A DNA stretch of 64,000 nucleotides from Sphingobacterium detergens (GCF_003610355.1 NZ_RAPY01000007.1:124001-188000), one strand, 5' to 3'. Positions 53,471 through 63,838 are shown, counted from the first letter of the stretch. Translations and numbers: made by a program. The notes: generated by a model from the sequence alone, not told the origin.

Positions 53471-55861
53471 ATGTCAAAATTTAAAGTAGTATGGTTATTC
53501 TTTTTCCTAATCATATCATTTCCTTCACATTCCCAACAACTAGCCGAAGTCAAAGGTAGTGTTACCAATACATCAAACGAGCCTATTCATGGGGCAACAA
53601 TTGTCCTATCAGGTACAAATAAAGGAGCCAAAGCAGACAAAAATGGCTTTTTCAAAATAAGCGGAATCTCTTTCGGTAATCATCAGGTTACAATTTCCGC
53701 GGTCGGATATCAGACCATAAATCGGTCAGTAACCTGTAGTAAAAATGTTATTGATCTATCCGGAATTCAAATGACCCCAGATCAAAAAATCATGGCGGAA
53801 GTTGAAGTTATAGGTAGATCCACTACAAGTGAAGTAACACGACAACCCTACAATGTCTCTGCAATAGATGCAAAAAAACTGTACAATACGACTTTAGATA
53901 TCGGTCAGGCACTTAATAGAGTCTCGGGTGTACGTTTGAGAGAGTCTGGCGGTGTCGGATCAAATATGTCTTTTAGTATTAATGGATTTTCCGGCAATCA
54001 GGTGAAACTATTTCTGGATGGCATTCCGATGGACAATTTTGGTTCATCCTTTCAATTGAATAATATCCCGATCAATTTTGCCGAGCGTGTGGAAGTGTAT
54101 AAAGGTGTTGTTCCGGTATGGCTGGGTGGCGATGCTTTGGGTGGTGCTGTGAATATTGTCACCAAAAATGACCCTGGTAAGTACCTTGATGCTTCTTATT
54201 CTTATGGTTCCTTCAACACACATAAGACTGCGGTAAATGCGGGATACATCTCGAATAACGGATTAACGATGACCTTATCGGCCTTCCAAAACTATTCGGA
54301 CAACAATTACTGGGTAAATGTGCGGACCGCTGATTTTAACACCGGAAAATATACCAATGGAAGAAGAAGGCGTTTTCATGATACCTACCGAAATGAAACT
54401 ATGGTTTATAATATCGGGGTCTCCAACAAGAAATATGCAGATCAGCTACTTTTTGGAATAACACTGGGTGAAAACAAAAAAGAAATCCAGACCGGAAACC
54501 ACATGGACGATGTTTATGGGGGCAGGGAAGCCCTAGGAAATATCATCCAACCCAGTGTAAAATATATCAAAAAGGATCTATTTGTAAAGGGACTAGATGT
54601 CAACATATTTGGCCGATACAACCTCGGTAAAGAACGCAGCCTCGACACAGTGAATAGAAGATTTACCTGGTCCGGAGAGAGTGAACCCAAAGATAAAAAT
54701 AACCCTAATGCTCCCGGAGGTGAAAACGAACTACGCGATTATCGTTTCAACAATAACAATGGCAACTTCATTGCCAATCTCTCCTATGCGATCAATGAAA
54801 AACACCATTTTATGGTCAATCACCTATTGACAACCTTTGACCGCAAAGGAAAAGATAAATATTACCCAGATCTCGAAATCAATAAGTTGCCACGAAAAAC
54901 CACAAAAAATATTACTGCATTAGGTTATCGTACCAACATAGCCGATCAATGGGATTTAAATGTATTTGCAAAAAATTACAATCAAAAAGGTAAGTACTTT
55001 GAAGAAGTCAAGAAAAATGAAATCTACAAAAATGTAGAAACGACGGTCAATAAATTAGGCTATGGCTTTGCGGCTTCCTACTTTGTCAATCCAACCCTAC
55101 AATTGAAAGCTTCCTATGAGAAAGCTTCCAGATTACCTGAAAACAACGAATTATTTGGCGATGCACAAGATCTGAGTGCAAATCCAACACTTAAACCAGA
55201 GAATAGCCATAACATCAATGTCGGTCTCTCCTACACAAAAAAATGGAATGAGCATAATCATATCATCATAGATGCCAACTATACCTATAGAAATGCAACT
55301 GATTTTATAAGACTCTACATCAGCCCATTAAGCTCAAACAACAAAAGAGAGAGTAAATACCTCAATTTAAGGAGTGTCCTCAATAATGGAGTAGATCTTA
55401 ATCTAAAATATTTCTATAAAAATCAGTTTTCAATCGGTGGTAATCTAACCTACCAAAATATAATCAATAACACGAAATATGAGCCCGGTCAACTCGTAGA
55501 AAGCAGTGTTTACAAGGATCGCATGCCTAATATCCCATATTTATATGGTAATGCAGATGCTGCCTATTATTTGCACCACTTCGGAGGTAAACATAATACA
55601 TTGACGATCGGTTACAACCTCCAATATATTCATGCTTTCTTTTTGGACTTTCCAAGTTTAGGCACGCCAGCACAGCGTTTCATTATTCCCGAACAGCTAT
55701 CTCACGATGTCAACATTGTCTATGCAATGGCTTCGGGAAAATACAATGTTGCGCTGGAATGTAATAACCTAACCGACGCAACACGATACGACAATTTTGA
55801 AATGCAGAAACCTAGTCGGTCTTTCAATGTCAAATTCAGATACTTTATACGCAAAAAATAA
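53471..55861 (+). CDS. TonB-dependent outer-membrane receptor
   Basis: A 796-residue receptor: signal peptide (to about 22), CarboxypepD_reg-like domain (about 26-110; VTNTSNEPIHGATIVLSG), plug with SGVRLRESGG, GNQVKLFLDGIPMD and ERVEVYKGVVPVWLGGDALGGAVNIVTK, then a 22-strand barrel ending in the aromatic NVKFRYFIRKK. It has no STN signalling domain, so it cannot be a classic FecA-type transducer. Preceded by an anti-sigma factor and followed by a DUF4374 and a PepSY protein: siderophore, heme or metal chelate import is the best guess. Confidence 0.92.
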   Translation: MSKFKVVWLFFFLIISFPSHSQQLAEVKGSVTNTSNEPIHGATIVLSGTNKGAKADKNGFFKISGISFGNHQVTISAVGYQTINRSVTCSKNVIDLSGIQMTPDQKIMAEVEVIGRSTTSEVTRQPYNVSAIDAKKLYNTTLDIGQALNRVSGVRLRESGGVGSNMSFSINGFSGNQVKLFLDGIPMDNFGSSFQLNNIPINFAERVEVYKGVVPVWLGGDALGGAVNIVTKNDPGKYLDASYSYGSFNTHKTAVNAGYISNNGLTMTLSAFQNYSDNNYWVNVRTADFNTGKYTNGRRRRFHDTYRNETMVYNIGVSNKKYADQLLFGITLGENKKEIQTGNHMDDVYGGREALGNIIQPSVKYIKKDLFVKGLDVNIFGRYNLGKERSLDTVNRRFTWSGESEPKDKNNPNAPGGENELRDYRFNNNNGNFIANLSYAINEKHHFMVNHLLTTFDRKGKDKYYPDLEINKLPRKTTKNITALGYRTNIADQWDLNVFAKNYNQKGKYFEEVKKNEIYKNVETTVNKLGYGFAASYFVNPTLQLKASYEKASRLPENNELFGDAQDLSANPTLKPENSHNINVGLSYTKKWNEHNHIIIDANYTYRNATDFIRLYISPLSSNNKRESKYLNLRSVLNNGVDLNLKYFYKNQFSIGGNLTYQNIINNTKYEPGQLVESSVYKDRMPNIPYLYGNADAAYYLHHFGGKHNTLTIGYNLQYIHAFFLDFPSLGTPAQRFIIPEQLSHDVNIVYAMASGKYNVALECNNLTDATRYDNFEMQKPSRSFNVKFRYFIRKK

Positions 55862-55886
55862 CACACAATTTATTAAATAACTCAAA

Positions 55887-57143
55887 ATGAAAAAGTCAAA
55901 TTACTTAAGATTGCTTACAGTAGCCTGTGGCGTATTAACAATTACCGCTTGTTCAAAGGACAAGCCCGTTGAAGGAGGAGAAGATTCAGGGAACTCGAAA
56001 AAGAAGGAAAAATTTGTCTTTATTGTAACTGGTCAAGGGAGCTCGGAGTCAGGTTCATCGGGTACTTATATTGTTACTACGGATGATGTTAGCCAAGGTA
56101 ATTTAAGTATTGTGGGTAACGGTATGCCAGCAACAGAATTCTCTTTTATTAATCAAAACAACCATGTTTTTGGTCTGACATACGGTGGCCAAGGCCCGAT
56201 AACTCCTTATGCTATTGATGCCAAAGGCGATCTGCAAAGACTTAAAGATGATCAGGTAAACGCCGAAACCGCAGGTATCTATGGTAATTTCGGTGATAAA
56301 AATGTGATTTTAGGGACAACCAACCGAAGCATGGTAAATCCTGTCGCGACGCTAAGAAACTATGATGCTCAAAATTTCTCCATCGCCAACAAAAACACGG
56401 TCGATCTTTCCAAAGTATTGGGAGGTAAACGCATGGCGATCTGGACAGGTGTATTCCAAGTAGGTAATAAGGTCTATATTCCTTTCCAATCTGGAGATGG
56501 TTCAAATAACTGGGGCGGAGATTTTACGACGACAGATACAACCTATATCGGTATCTTCTCTTATCCTGAACTTAAATTTGAAAAAACAATCCGTGATGGA
56601 AGAGGTTCCCATATCGGAAACTGGTTTGCTCAACAAGGTTTAGCAGTAGACGATAAAGGTGATGCATATGTATGGTTCTCGGCAAATGAAGCATCATTGG
56701 CTACAAAAAACAAATCTGGATTCCTAAGAATCAAAAAAGGAACGGATGAATTTGATAAAGATTATTATTTCGATATCGAATCTCTTGGAAAGGGTAAAAT
56801 AGCAAGAGGTAGTTATCTCAAAGACAATAAATTTTTAATGACGATCTACAACAAGGGTGAACAGTCCGAAGGTGTAGGCGGTGGTCTTGTCAAATTATAT
56901 ATCGTAGATATACAAACAAAAAAAATGACAGAAATCATAGAGATTCCTTCACATGAACAACAAGGTTATAAAGATGTCGTATATGTTGACAAAGGTGGCG
57001 CTAAGGCTTACTATACCTGTCAGGATAAAGACGACAAACAATATTACACCTACATCATTGATATCAACAACGCTTCAGCAAAAAGAGGGTTGAAATTTAC
57101 TGGGATATCCCAAGTATCATCAATGAGCAAAATCAGTTATTAA
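55887..57143 (+). CDS. DUF4374 domain lipoprotein
   Basis: A 418-residue lipoprotein (LTITACSKDKP, Cys22) with a multi-blade beta-propeller, YIVTTDDVSQGNLSIVG... GNGMPATEF, FVFIVTGQGSSESGS and YIVDINNASAKRG. DUF4374 proteins are encoded beside TonB receptors and PepSY membrane proteins in Bacteroidota iron loci. Distance to the receptor is 25 bp, so they are cotranscribed. Ligand unknown. Confidence 0.8.
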   Translation: MKKSNYLRLLTVACGVLTITACSKDKPVEGGEDSGNSKKKEKFVFIVTGQGSSESGSSGTYIVTTDDVSQGNLSIVGNGMPATEFSFINQNNHVFGLTYGGQGPITPYAIDAKGDLQRLKDDQVNAETAGIYGNFGDKNVILGTTNRSMVNPVATLRNYDAQNFSIANKNTVDLSKVLGGKRMAIWTGVFQVGNKVYIPFQSGDGSNNWGGDFTTTDTTYIGIFSYPELKFEKTIRDGRGSHIGNWFAQQGLAVDDKGDAYVWFSANEASLATKNKSGFLRIKKGTDEFDKDYYFDIESLGKGKIARGSYLKDNKFLMTIYNKGEQSEGVGGGLVKLYIVDIQTKKMTEIIEIPSHEQQGYKDVVYVDKGGAKAYYTCQDKDDKQYYTYIIDINNASAKRGLKFTGISQVSSMSKISY

Positions 57144-57210
57144 TCATCCGCAATGATCCGATCTGCCGACCAACATGTGCAGATCGGATTATAAAAAATC
57201 GTTTCCCATT

Positions 57211-58344
57211 ATGCTCAGTAAAATTAATGCCTGGCTACACCTTTGGTTAGGAATCGCTGCGGGTATTCCTGTTATCATCTTAGGAATTACAGGCTGCGTA
57301 CTTGTCTTTGAACATGATATCAAAGAATTAACCACAAACTATATTCAGGTCACAGCTCAAAAATCGGAAGAACAGCTTCCTCCATCTGCGATCTATAAAT
57401 CTGTTAAAGCGACGCTTCCTGATTATGAAATTGCGAGTTCCTGGTATTATGGTCTGGACAAATCAGTTAAAGTAAGTCTAGATCACTCTGACAGTCTTGT
57501 CTATGTAAACCCTTATACAGCCGAAGTGCTGGCGATTGTCAACCATGAGGATTTTTTCCATTTCATGGATGAGGGGCATCGTCATCTTTGGATGCCCACA
57601 AAAATAGGCAGGCAGGTCGTTGGCTGGAGCACCTTTATCTTTTTCATACTACTGATTACAGGCCTAGTATTATGGTGGCCAAAGAAATGGAACCGTAGAT
57701 CGAGAGAACAGAGTTTTACCATCAAATGGAAAGCTAAATTTAAACGTGTCAATTATGACCTCCACAACGTACTGGGTTTCTATGCGCTAACAATCGCATT
57801 CGTCATGTGTTTTACAGGGCTCATCATGAGTTTTCCCTGGATTCGAAGTTCTGTCGTTTGGATGACGGGAGGCTATCCCAACAAACCAAAAACGGAAAAG
57901 AATAATAAACCTGAGCTTCCAGATCAACCGCTAAATGATGCGTTGGTAGTTGCTGATCAGATCTGGTATAAAGTGCGTCATGAATATGCAAAATTCAACA
58001 AAGAAGCTGTTATTGTCCACTACCCCGAAAAAGACGATAAAGCGGTGTATGCCTGCACGGACATGGCCAACGGAAGCTGGAGAGACCTTAATTTTGACCG
58101 CAATACACTGGAACTAACCGGGCGCAAACAAGGACCAATTGATGAAGCCAATACCACGGAATGGCTCATGCGTTCCAATTACGCCCTCCATACTGGTTTT
58201 ATCGGTGGAATGACCACCAAAATAATTTACTTCATCGCATCACTTATCTGTGCGACTTTGCCTATAACAGGATTCTACATCTGGTGGGGAAAGAAAAAAA
58301 AGTCAACAAAAAAAACAAGACGTCCACAATTAGCAACAACTTAA
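57211..58344 (+). CDS. PepSY-associated TM helix protein, putative ferric reductase-type
   Basis: A 377-residue membrane protein with TM helices at about 9-34, 133-155, 185-207 and 335-357, and conserved histidines for possible heme or metal ligation: LHLWLG, EHD, FFHFMDEGHRHLW, YDLHNVLGFY and YALHTGFIGG. This pattern (PepSY_TM) is found in putative siderophore-iron reductases. The ATG at 57211 starts the first TM region; the frame opens 12 codons upstream without support. It lies between the DUF4374 protein and a second outer-membrane receptor. Confidence 0.85.
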   Translation: MLSKINAWLHLWLGIAAGIPVIILGITGCVLVFEHDIKELTTNYIQVTAQKSEEQLPPSAIYKSVKATLPDYEIASSWYYGLDKSVKVSLDHSDSLVYVNPYTAEVLAIVNHEDFFHFMDEGHRHLWMPTKIGRQVVGWSTFIFFILLITGLVLWWPKKWNRRSREQSFTIKWKAKFKRVNYDLHNVLGFYALTIAFVMCFTGLIMSFPWIRSSVVWMTGGYPNKPKTEKNNKPELPDQPLNDALVVADQIWYKVRHEYAKFNKEAVIVHYPEKDDKAVYACTDMANGSWRDLNFDRNTLELTGRKQGPIDEANTTEWLMRSNYALHTGFIGGMTTKIIYFIASLICATLPITGFYIWWGKKKKSTKKTRRPQLATT

Positions 58345-58354
58345 TTATATAATC

Positions 58355-60796
58355 ATGCCTTATATCCTCCGTTATCTCTTAAGTCTCCTTTGGATCTGTA
58401 CCCTATTTACAAGCCAAGCTCAAAAAGCAAATCATATCAAGGGACAGACTGTGGGCGAAGATAAACAGGCCATTCCTTATGTAAGTATTTCGCTTTATCA
58501 CGTCAATGATGGAATACTGGCTAGTACGGCACGCTCAGATAGTACCGGAAATTTCAGGTTTACCAATACAAAAGCGGGCAGCTATTTTATTAAAGTCAAA
58601 AGCCTTACCCATCAGGATACTTTCAGTCCCCATTTCAGGTTGGACGAACATTTTGACGAGTATGATCTTGGCAAGATCCTATTATTGCAAAACAATGCTT
58701 ATCTCGCCGAGGTCGTTGTCGAAAGAAAAAAACAATTTATCGAACAGCAACAGGACAAGCTGGTCTTCAATATTGAAAACTCAATGCTCGCAGACGGCAA
58801 CAACGGACTGGAATTACTTAGCAAGATTCCTGGTGTCGCTGTCGACGAAAGTGGTTCGCTAAGTATTAAAGGTAAATCTGGAGCGACGGTCATGATCAAT
58901 GGGAAAATTACATACCTGTCCGCCGATCAATTGGCCAATCTCCTACGTAGCACCTCCTCAATGGACATCAATAAAATCGAGGTCATGTCCAATCCAAATG
59001 CAAAACAGGATGCCGCTGGATCCGCAGGTATCATCAACATTGTATTAAAGAAAGGACTCAAACAAGGGTTTAATGGTTCCGTATCGGCTAATGCCGGTGC
59101 CGGTAGAGGAGCACATCTTGGCGGGAGTCTAAACCTTAATTATCGTACAGAAAAAATCAATGTATTCGGGATTTATAATCAGTATTTCCAAAATCTGAAA
59201 TATTATAACTCACTTACACGCTATTTTTACACTGATCAAGGATCAGTCCCTGAATCGTATTCACAGCAGGAGAACACCATACAGCCCAAACTTCGATCTA
59301 ATAATTTTAGAGTCGGCATGGACTACAGCATAAATCCCAAACAGACGATAGGTTTCTTAATTAATGGAGGATTCGGGAAATTTCCAAAGTACGAGCCTAC
59401 CACGAATAGTTTCCGAAACTTTAATACTGATAATTTAGTATGGTCATCCACGACCATCACGGAGGGCAAGGAGCGTTGGCGAGATATGTTGTACAATGTC
59501 AATTATAATTTAAAGCTCAATGATAAAGGCCATGAATTAAAAATAGATCTTGACCTTGTTGACCACTATTCAAAAATGGATCAGCAGCTGAATACGGCAT
59601 ACAACAATGTCGGAGCTTCAACACCGCCTGCAAGCTCCTCCAGAATAGGTGATATCCCCTCAGACAATAAGGTATATGTCGCCAAGCTAGATTATACACT
59701 TCCTCTTCCAAAAGAATATAAACTGGAAGCTGGCTGGAAGAGCAGTTACGTACGCACTGAAAACGATCTACATTATGATACATTACAAAATGATCAATAT
59801 GTTCCGGATCTGGGTACAAGTAATCACTTTATCTACAAAGAGACTATTCATGCGGGTTATCTAAATCTATCAAAAAGCTGGCATAAGTTTTCAACGCAAA
59901 TAGGCGTTCGTGGTGAACACACCCGTACAGGTAGTCATCAAATTACATTGAACGAACAATTTGAAAGATCCTATTTCAAACTATTCCCAGCAGCGTTTTT
60001 CACTTATACAGCCAATGACAATCATAAAGTACAGACCAGCTACAGCTATCGCGTACAACGACCTTCGTTTTGGGATTTAAATCCATTCAGGGTATACACA
60101 GATCCTTTTTCCTATGCTGAGGGAAATTCAAACTTAAACCCAGCATACGAACATTCCTTTGAACTAGGTTATACTTACGCAAGCAAATACGTCTTAACGC
60201 TGAATTATGCCCAGCGGTCAAATGTTGTCAACGAAATATTGGGCAGAGATCCACTTAATCCCTATATTACTTTTGAAAGGCCCGAGAATATAGGTTCTTT
60301 TAAAAATTATGGGATCTCCTTTATTGCCCCGACCCAATTTACCAGCTGGTGGTCGGCAACACATTTTGCAAACTATTATCGGAATGAATATGAATTGCCA
60401 CAAGAAGATGGGCTAATTGTCCGCGAGGGCAATACATTAAGTCTAAACAGCCAAAATTCCTTCAAATTGCCTAAGGATTGGTCTATTGAATTGGGGGGCA
60501 ACTATGTGTCTGGCTTGACGGTAGGGATCAGTCATATCAAAAGCTACGGACAGGTCTATTCTGGCATCCAAAAAAACTTCCTCAATAAAAAAGCCACGCT
60601 GAAATTAGTCGTAAACGACATTTTCAGAACCAACAATCGACGATATGAAACCATCTCCCCGACCATCAGGCTCATCGGTAGATCTAACCCCGACAGTAGG
60701 ACCGCCATCTTATCTTTCAGCTACCGTTTCGGTGGTTCTCAGAACGCAACAGCACAACGCGCTACGGGTTCTGAAGACATAAAAAGTAGGCTCTAA
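58355..60796 (+). CDS. TonB-type outer-membrane beta-barrel receptor
   Basis: An 813-residue protein with signal peptide, N-terminal CarboxypepD_reg-like beta-sandwich (about 29-120), plug with LSKIPGVAVDESGSLSIKGKSGATVMINGK and NPNAKQDAAGSAGIINIVLKKG, and an OMP_b-brl_3-type barrel. Its plug retains the NPNAKQDAAGSAGIINIV block of this receptor class. It is 10 bp after the PepSY gene. A second receptor in one operon suggests two chelates or one chelate plus one surface partner. Confidence 0.88.
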   Translation: MPYILRYLLSLLWICTLFTSQAQKANHIKGQTVGEDKQAIPYVSISLYHVNDGILASTARSDSTGNFRFTNTKAGSYFIKVKSLTHQDTFSPHFRLDEHFDEYDLGKILLLQNNAYLAEVVVERKKQFIEQQQDKLVFNIENSMLADGNNGLELLSKIPGVAVDESGSLSIKGKSGATVMINGKITYLSADQLANLLRSTSSMDINKIEVMSNPNAKQDAAGSAGIINIVLKKGLKQGFNGSVSANAGAGRGAHLGGSLNLNYRTEKINVFGIYNQYFQNLKYYNSLTRYFYTDQGSVPESYSQQENTIQPKLRSNNFRVGMDYSINPKQTIGFLINGGFGKFPKYEPTTNSFRNFNTDNLVWSSTTITEGKERWRDMLYNVNYNLKLNDKGHELKIDLDLVDHYSKMDQQLNTAYNNVGASTPPASSSRIGDIPSDNKVYVAKLDYTLPLPKEYKLEAGWKSSYVRTENDLHYDTLQNDQYVPDLGTSNHFIYKETIHAGYLNLSKSWHKFSTQIGVRGEHTRTGSHQITLNEQFERSYFKLFPAAFFTYTANDNHKVQTSYSYRVQRPSFWDLNPFRVYTDPFSYAEGNSNLNPAYEHSFELGYTYASKYVLTLNYAQRSNVVNEILGRDPLNPYITFERPENIGSFKNYGISFIAPTQFTSWWSATHFANYYRNEYELPQEDGLIVREGNTLSLNSQNSFKLPKDWSIELGGNYVSGLTVGISHIKSYGQVYSGIQKNFLNKKATLKLVVNDIFRTNNRRYETISPTIRLIGRSNPDSRTAILSFSYRFGGSQNATAQRATGSEDIKSRL

Positions 60797-60838
60797 ACTC
60801 ATGACAGTTAGCTAACTTTATACTAATACCAAATTTTG

Positions 60839-60846
60839 TACCTTTG
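60839..60846 (+). promoter_or_regulatory. -7 box of the dihydrouridine synthase gene
   Basis: TACCTTTG at 60839-60846 fits TAnnTTTG, with a weak CTTTA -33 box about 18 bp upstream. The start codon at 60863 is 17 bp further on. Confidence 0.5.
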
Positions 60847-60862
60847 TAAAAAAAAATTGAAG

Positions 60863-61858
60863 ATGTCGGTCAAGATTGGTGAAAATATTGAATTGGGAGA
60901 ATTCCCATTGTTACTTGCTCCGATGGAGGATGTCAGCGATCCCCCATTTCGGTATGTTTGCAAACAAAATGGTGTTGATTTAATGTATACTGAATTTATT
61001 TCCTCAGAAGGACTGATTCGTGATGCGGCTAAATCTGTTCAAAAACTAGATATTTTTGAATATGAACGGCCCATTGGTATCCAGATATTCGGTGGAGATA
61101 TTGAAAGTATGCGTCAATCAGCGGAAATCTGCACAAAAGCAAATCCAAATCTAATCGACATCAATTACGGTTGCCCTGTTAAGAAAGTGGTCTGTAAGGG
61201 AGCTGGCTCTTCCTTATTGCAAGACATTGATAAAATGGTTGCGATGACTAAAGCTGTTGTTGAAGCAACTCATCTGCCCGTGACAGTAAAAACCCGTCTT
61301 GGCTGGGATGACAATACCAAAAATGTATACGAAGTAGCAGAGCGATTGCAAGATGTCGGCATCAAAGCATTAGCAATACATGGTCGTACCCGTGCACAAT
61401 TGTACAAAGGTCAGGCAGACTGGTCTATGATCCGTGATATCAAACGCAATCCACGCATTCAGATTCCAATTTTTGGCAACGGTGATGTGGATTCGGTGGA
61501 GAAAGCCGCTGCCTGGAGACAAGAATATGAGGTTGATGGTATTATGATCGGTCGTGCTGCAATTGGTTACCCATGGATCTTTAGAGAAATCAAACATTTC
61601 TTCCATACAGGTGAACGCCTGGAGGGACCTACAATTGCCGAACGTGTCGAGGTATGTAAAACACACTTAAACAAATCCATCGAATGGAAAGGTGATAAAT
61701 TAGGGATCTTTGAAATGCGGAGACATTACGCAAATTATTTCAAAGGAATTCCGAATTTTAAAGAATCCAGAATGAAACTTGTCAGCTTACAAACGCAAGA
61801 CGAAATTTTGGATGTACTCCATGATATTGAACATAACTTTACATCCGAAATGGTGTAA
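60863..61858 (+). CDS. dusB: tRNA-dihydrouridine synthase
   Basis: A 331-residue FMN-dependent TIM-barrel enzyme reducing uridine in the D-loop of tRNA. Motifs: LLLAPMEDVSDPPFRY, DINYGCPVKKVVCKGAGSSLL, VTVKTRLGWDD, AIHGRTRAQLYKGQADW and GNGDVDSVEKA, GIMIGRAAIGYPWIF. The catalytic Cys of CPVKKV is present. ATG 60863 is the correct start. DusB is the likely subfamily; DusA/C less so. Confidence 0.92.
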   Translation: MSVKIGENIELGEFPLLLAPMEDVSDPPFRYVCKQNGVDLMYTEFISSEGLIRDAAKSVQKLDIFEYERPIGIQIFGGDIESMRQSAEICTKANPNLIDINYGCPVKKVVCKGAGSSLLQDIDKMVAMTKAVVEATHLPVTVKTRLGWDDNTKNVYEVAERLQDVGIKALAIHGRTRAQLYKGQADWSMIRDIKRNPRIQIPIFGNGDVDSVEKAAAWRQEYEVDGIMIGRAAIGYPWIFREIKHFFHTGERLEGPTIAERVEVCKTHLNKSIEWKGDKLGIFEMRRHYANYFKGIPNFKESRMKLVSLQTQDEILDVLHDIEHNFTSEMV

Positions 61859-61870
61859 GGCTTAGCAATA

Positions 61871-61909
61871 AAAAATGTCGTATTGAGTTTATATCAATGC
61901 GACATTTTT
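61871..61909 (+). terminator. Terminator of dusB
   Basis: Stem AAAAATGTCG-ATTGA / TCAAT-CGACATTTTT with a 7-nt loop and one bulge, then a T-rich tail. It lies 12 bp past the dusB stop. Confidence 0.75.
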
Positions 61910-62002
61910 ATTTAACATCATTTGTACCCGCCCCCGTTTCCTCTTTTCAGATATTCAATTCTGGGCGAGATTCGATTTCATCTCTGGACTGCTTCTTTTT
62001 CT

Positions 62003-63508
62003 CTAAGCTCCTTTTTTAATGAATTGCTTCAGCTGATTCTTTTCCATCAGAAATACACCAGCTATATAAACAATCAGCAAACCGTTTCCGATGACGACAT
62101 TGTGCTGAAATACAAAATAGGAAAGGTAGGAGAACAATATACCCGTTACGATATATGCCAATATTTTCCCCAGTTTATATGGAATAGGATAATTTTTTTG
62201 TCCCCAGAAATAGGAAAGTACCACCATTGAAAAATAAGCCATAAATGTAACAATCGCCGCACCGACATAACTGTATTTAGGAATCAGATAATAGTTTGCA
62301 ACTATTGTGATGACGGCTCCTACAAGTGATATATAGAGTGCATAACGTGTTTGGTCAGATAGCTTATACCATACCGACAAGTTCATATAGATACCCAATA
62401 AAACATAGTTAAACAGCAACAAAGGAACGATAAAAAGGCCCGACCAGTATAACTCCCGCGTTACCTCGTCCTTTCCCTTTATAAAATATTTTAACCAATC
62501 TATATTTGCTGTTATTCCCAGCATCACCAACATCATAACAATGACAAAATACTCCATGATTACTGCGTAGGTTTTCTTTGCATTGGCATTTTTTGAATAT
62601 GAAAAGAAAAATGGCTCAGCCCCTAAACGAAAAGCCTGAACAAAAATACTCAGAAACATCGCCAATTTACCCACGGCTCCATATATACCTAAATCTTGAT
62701 CACCGACATCCTTTGGCAAATAAATCGGAAGAACGATCTTATCCAGGTTTTCATTAATTATATATGAAATATTGGCTATTAAGATCGGAGAGCTATAGGA
62801 TAGCATTTTTAGGATCAATTGCTTCTCAGGTCTAAAAGAAAATCCCTTCATCTGAGGTAAAAGCAGCAATAAGGTAACAGCACTAGCAACAATATTAGAA
62901 ATAAATATATATCCGATCCATTCATCGCGATACCAACCTGAACACCAAGTCCCGATAGCCCCTCCCTGTTTAATCAGATAAGGAACCAGCATAATAAAGA
63001 ATAGATTTAAAGAGACCATGATACCGATATTCGCTAATTTGATCACCCCAAATTGAATTGGTCTTCCCTCGGATCTCAATTTTGCAAAAGGAACTACGGC
63101 CAAGGCATCCATTGCCAATATCAAGGCAAAATATTTCACATACCGCTCAAAATCTGCACTATACTCTCCTTTTTTTAGCCATGTACCAATTGTACCGGCA
63201 AAAACAAATGCTGTTACAAAAAATAACACTGCCAGAACAGCTATGACAATAAAACTATTGTTAAAGACTTTGGGTTTATCCTTTTCATCGACCTTTTGGA
63301 GATACCTGAAAAAGGTCGTCTCCATACCAAATGCGAGTACCGCATTGATCATCGAAGCCCAGGCATACATCTGAGTAACAACACCATAAGAAGCAGGAGG
63401 ATATTTATTGACATACAGGGGCGTCATCACGAAGTAAAGCAAACGTGCTATAATCGTGCTCATCCCATAAATCATGGTCTGCCCGGCGAATTTTTTTAAT
63501 ACTGACAA
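62003..63508 (-). CDS. Polysaccharide biosynthesis flippase (Wzx/RfbX-type, MOP superfamily)
   Basis: A 501-residue membrane protein with about 12-14 TM helices. MSVLKKFAGQTMIYGMSTIIARLL and the paired 6+6 helix halves match O-antigen or teichoic flippases. No glycosyltransferase is next to it in the window, so its substrate is unknown. It begins 11 bp after acyP and is cotranscribed with it. The ~140-bp gap to dusB is short and holds the dusB terminator. Confidence 0.88.
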   Translation of the reverse strand: MSVLKKFAGQTMIYGMSTIIARLLYFVMTPLYVNKYPPASYGVVTQMYAWASMINAVLAFGMETTFFRYLQKVDEKDKPKVFNNSFIVIAVLAVLFFVTAFVFAGTIGTWLKKGEYSADFERYVKYFALILAMDALAVVPFAKLRSEGRPIQFGVIKLANIGIMVSLNLFFIMLVPYLIKQGGAIGTWCSGWYRDEWIGYIFISNIVASAVTLLLLLPQMKGFSFRPEKQLILKMLSYSSPILIANISYIINENLDKIVLPIYLPKDVGDQDLGIYGAVGKLAMFLSIFVQAFRLGAEPFFFSYSKNANAKKTYAVIMEYFVIVMMLVMLGITANIDWLKYFIKGKDEVTRELYWSGLFIVPLLLFNYVLLGIYMNLSVWYKLSDQTRYALYISLVGAVITIVANYYLIPKYSYVGAAIVTFMAYFSMVVLSYFWGQKNYPIPYKLGKILAYIVTGILFSYLSYFVFQHNVVIGNGLLIVYIAGVFLMEKNQLKQFIKKGA

Positions 63509-63519
63509 AACGGAAAGAA

Positions 63520-63801
63520 TTAAGATTGAACTCTTTTAATCACTTCAAAATTAGAAAAGCCTTTCAGCTCACCTTCCTCAACTTCAACAGCTTCAACATT
63601 TGCATCCTCTGGACCTTCCTGGCAGAAGTCCATCATTGAATCGAGTGCAAAATCGTCACCCTCAGCTTCAATATAGACAGATCCATCCTTTTGATTGACA
63701 ACAAAGCCTTTTACACCAACCTGATCTGCAACAGCTTTGGCCGTCAATCGAAAAAAGACTCCCTGTACTTTACCCCTTATTGAAATATTCAAATGTTTCA
63801 T
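63520..63801 (-). CDS. acyP: Acylphosphatase
   Basis: A 93-residue protein with the acylphosphatase signature RGKVQGVFFR (catalytic Arg) and GFVVNQKDGSV (catalytic Asn). It hydrolyses carboxyl-phosphate bonds. Starts at ATG 63801. It is in one unit with the flippase downstream. Confidence 0.95.
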   Translation of the reverse strand: MKHLNISIRGKVQGVFFRLTAKAVADQVGVKGFVVNQKDGSVYIEAEGDDFALDSMMDFCQEGPEDANVEAVEVEEGELKGFSNFEVIKRVQS

Positions 63802-63838
63802 AAGAGCAAAAGTACAGAAGTTTTTGTGGAATTAAATA

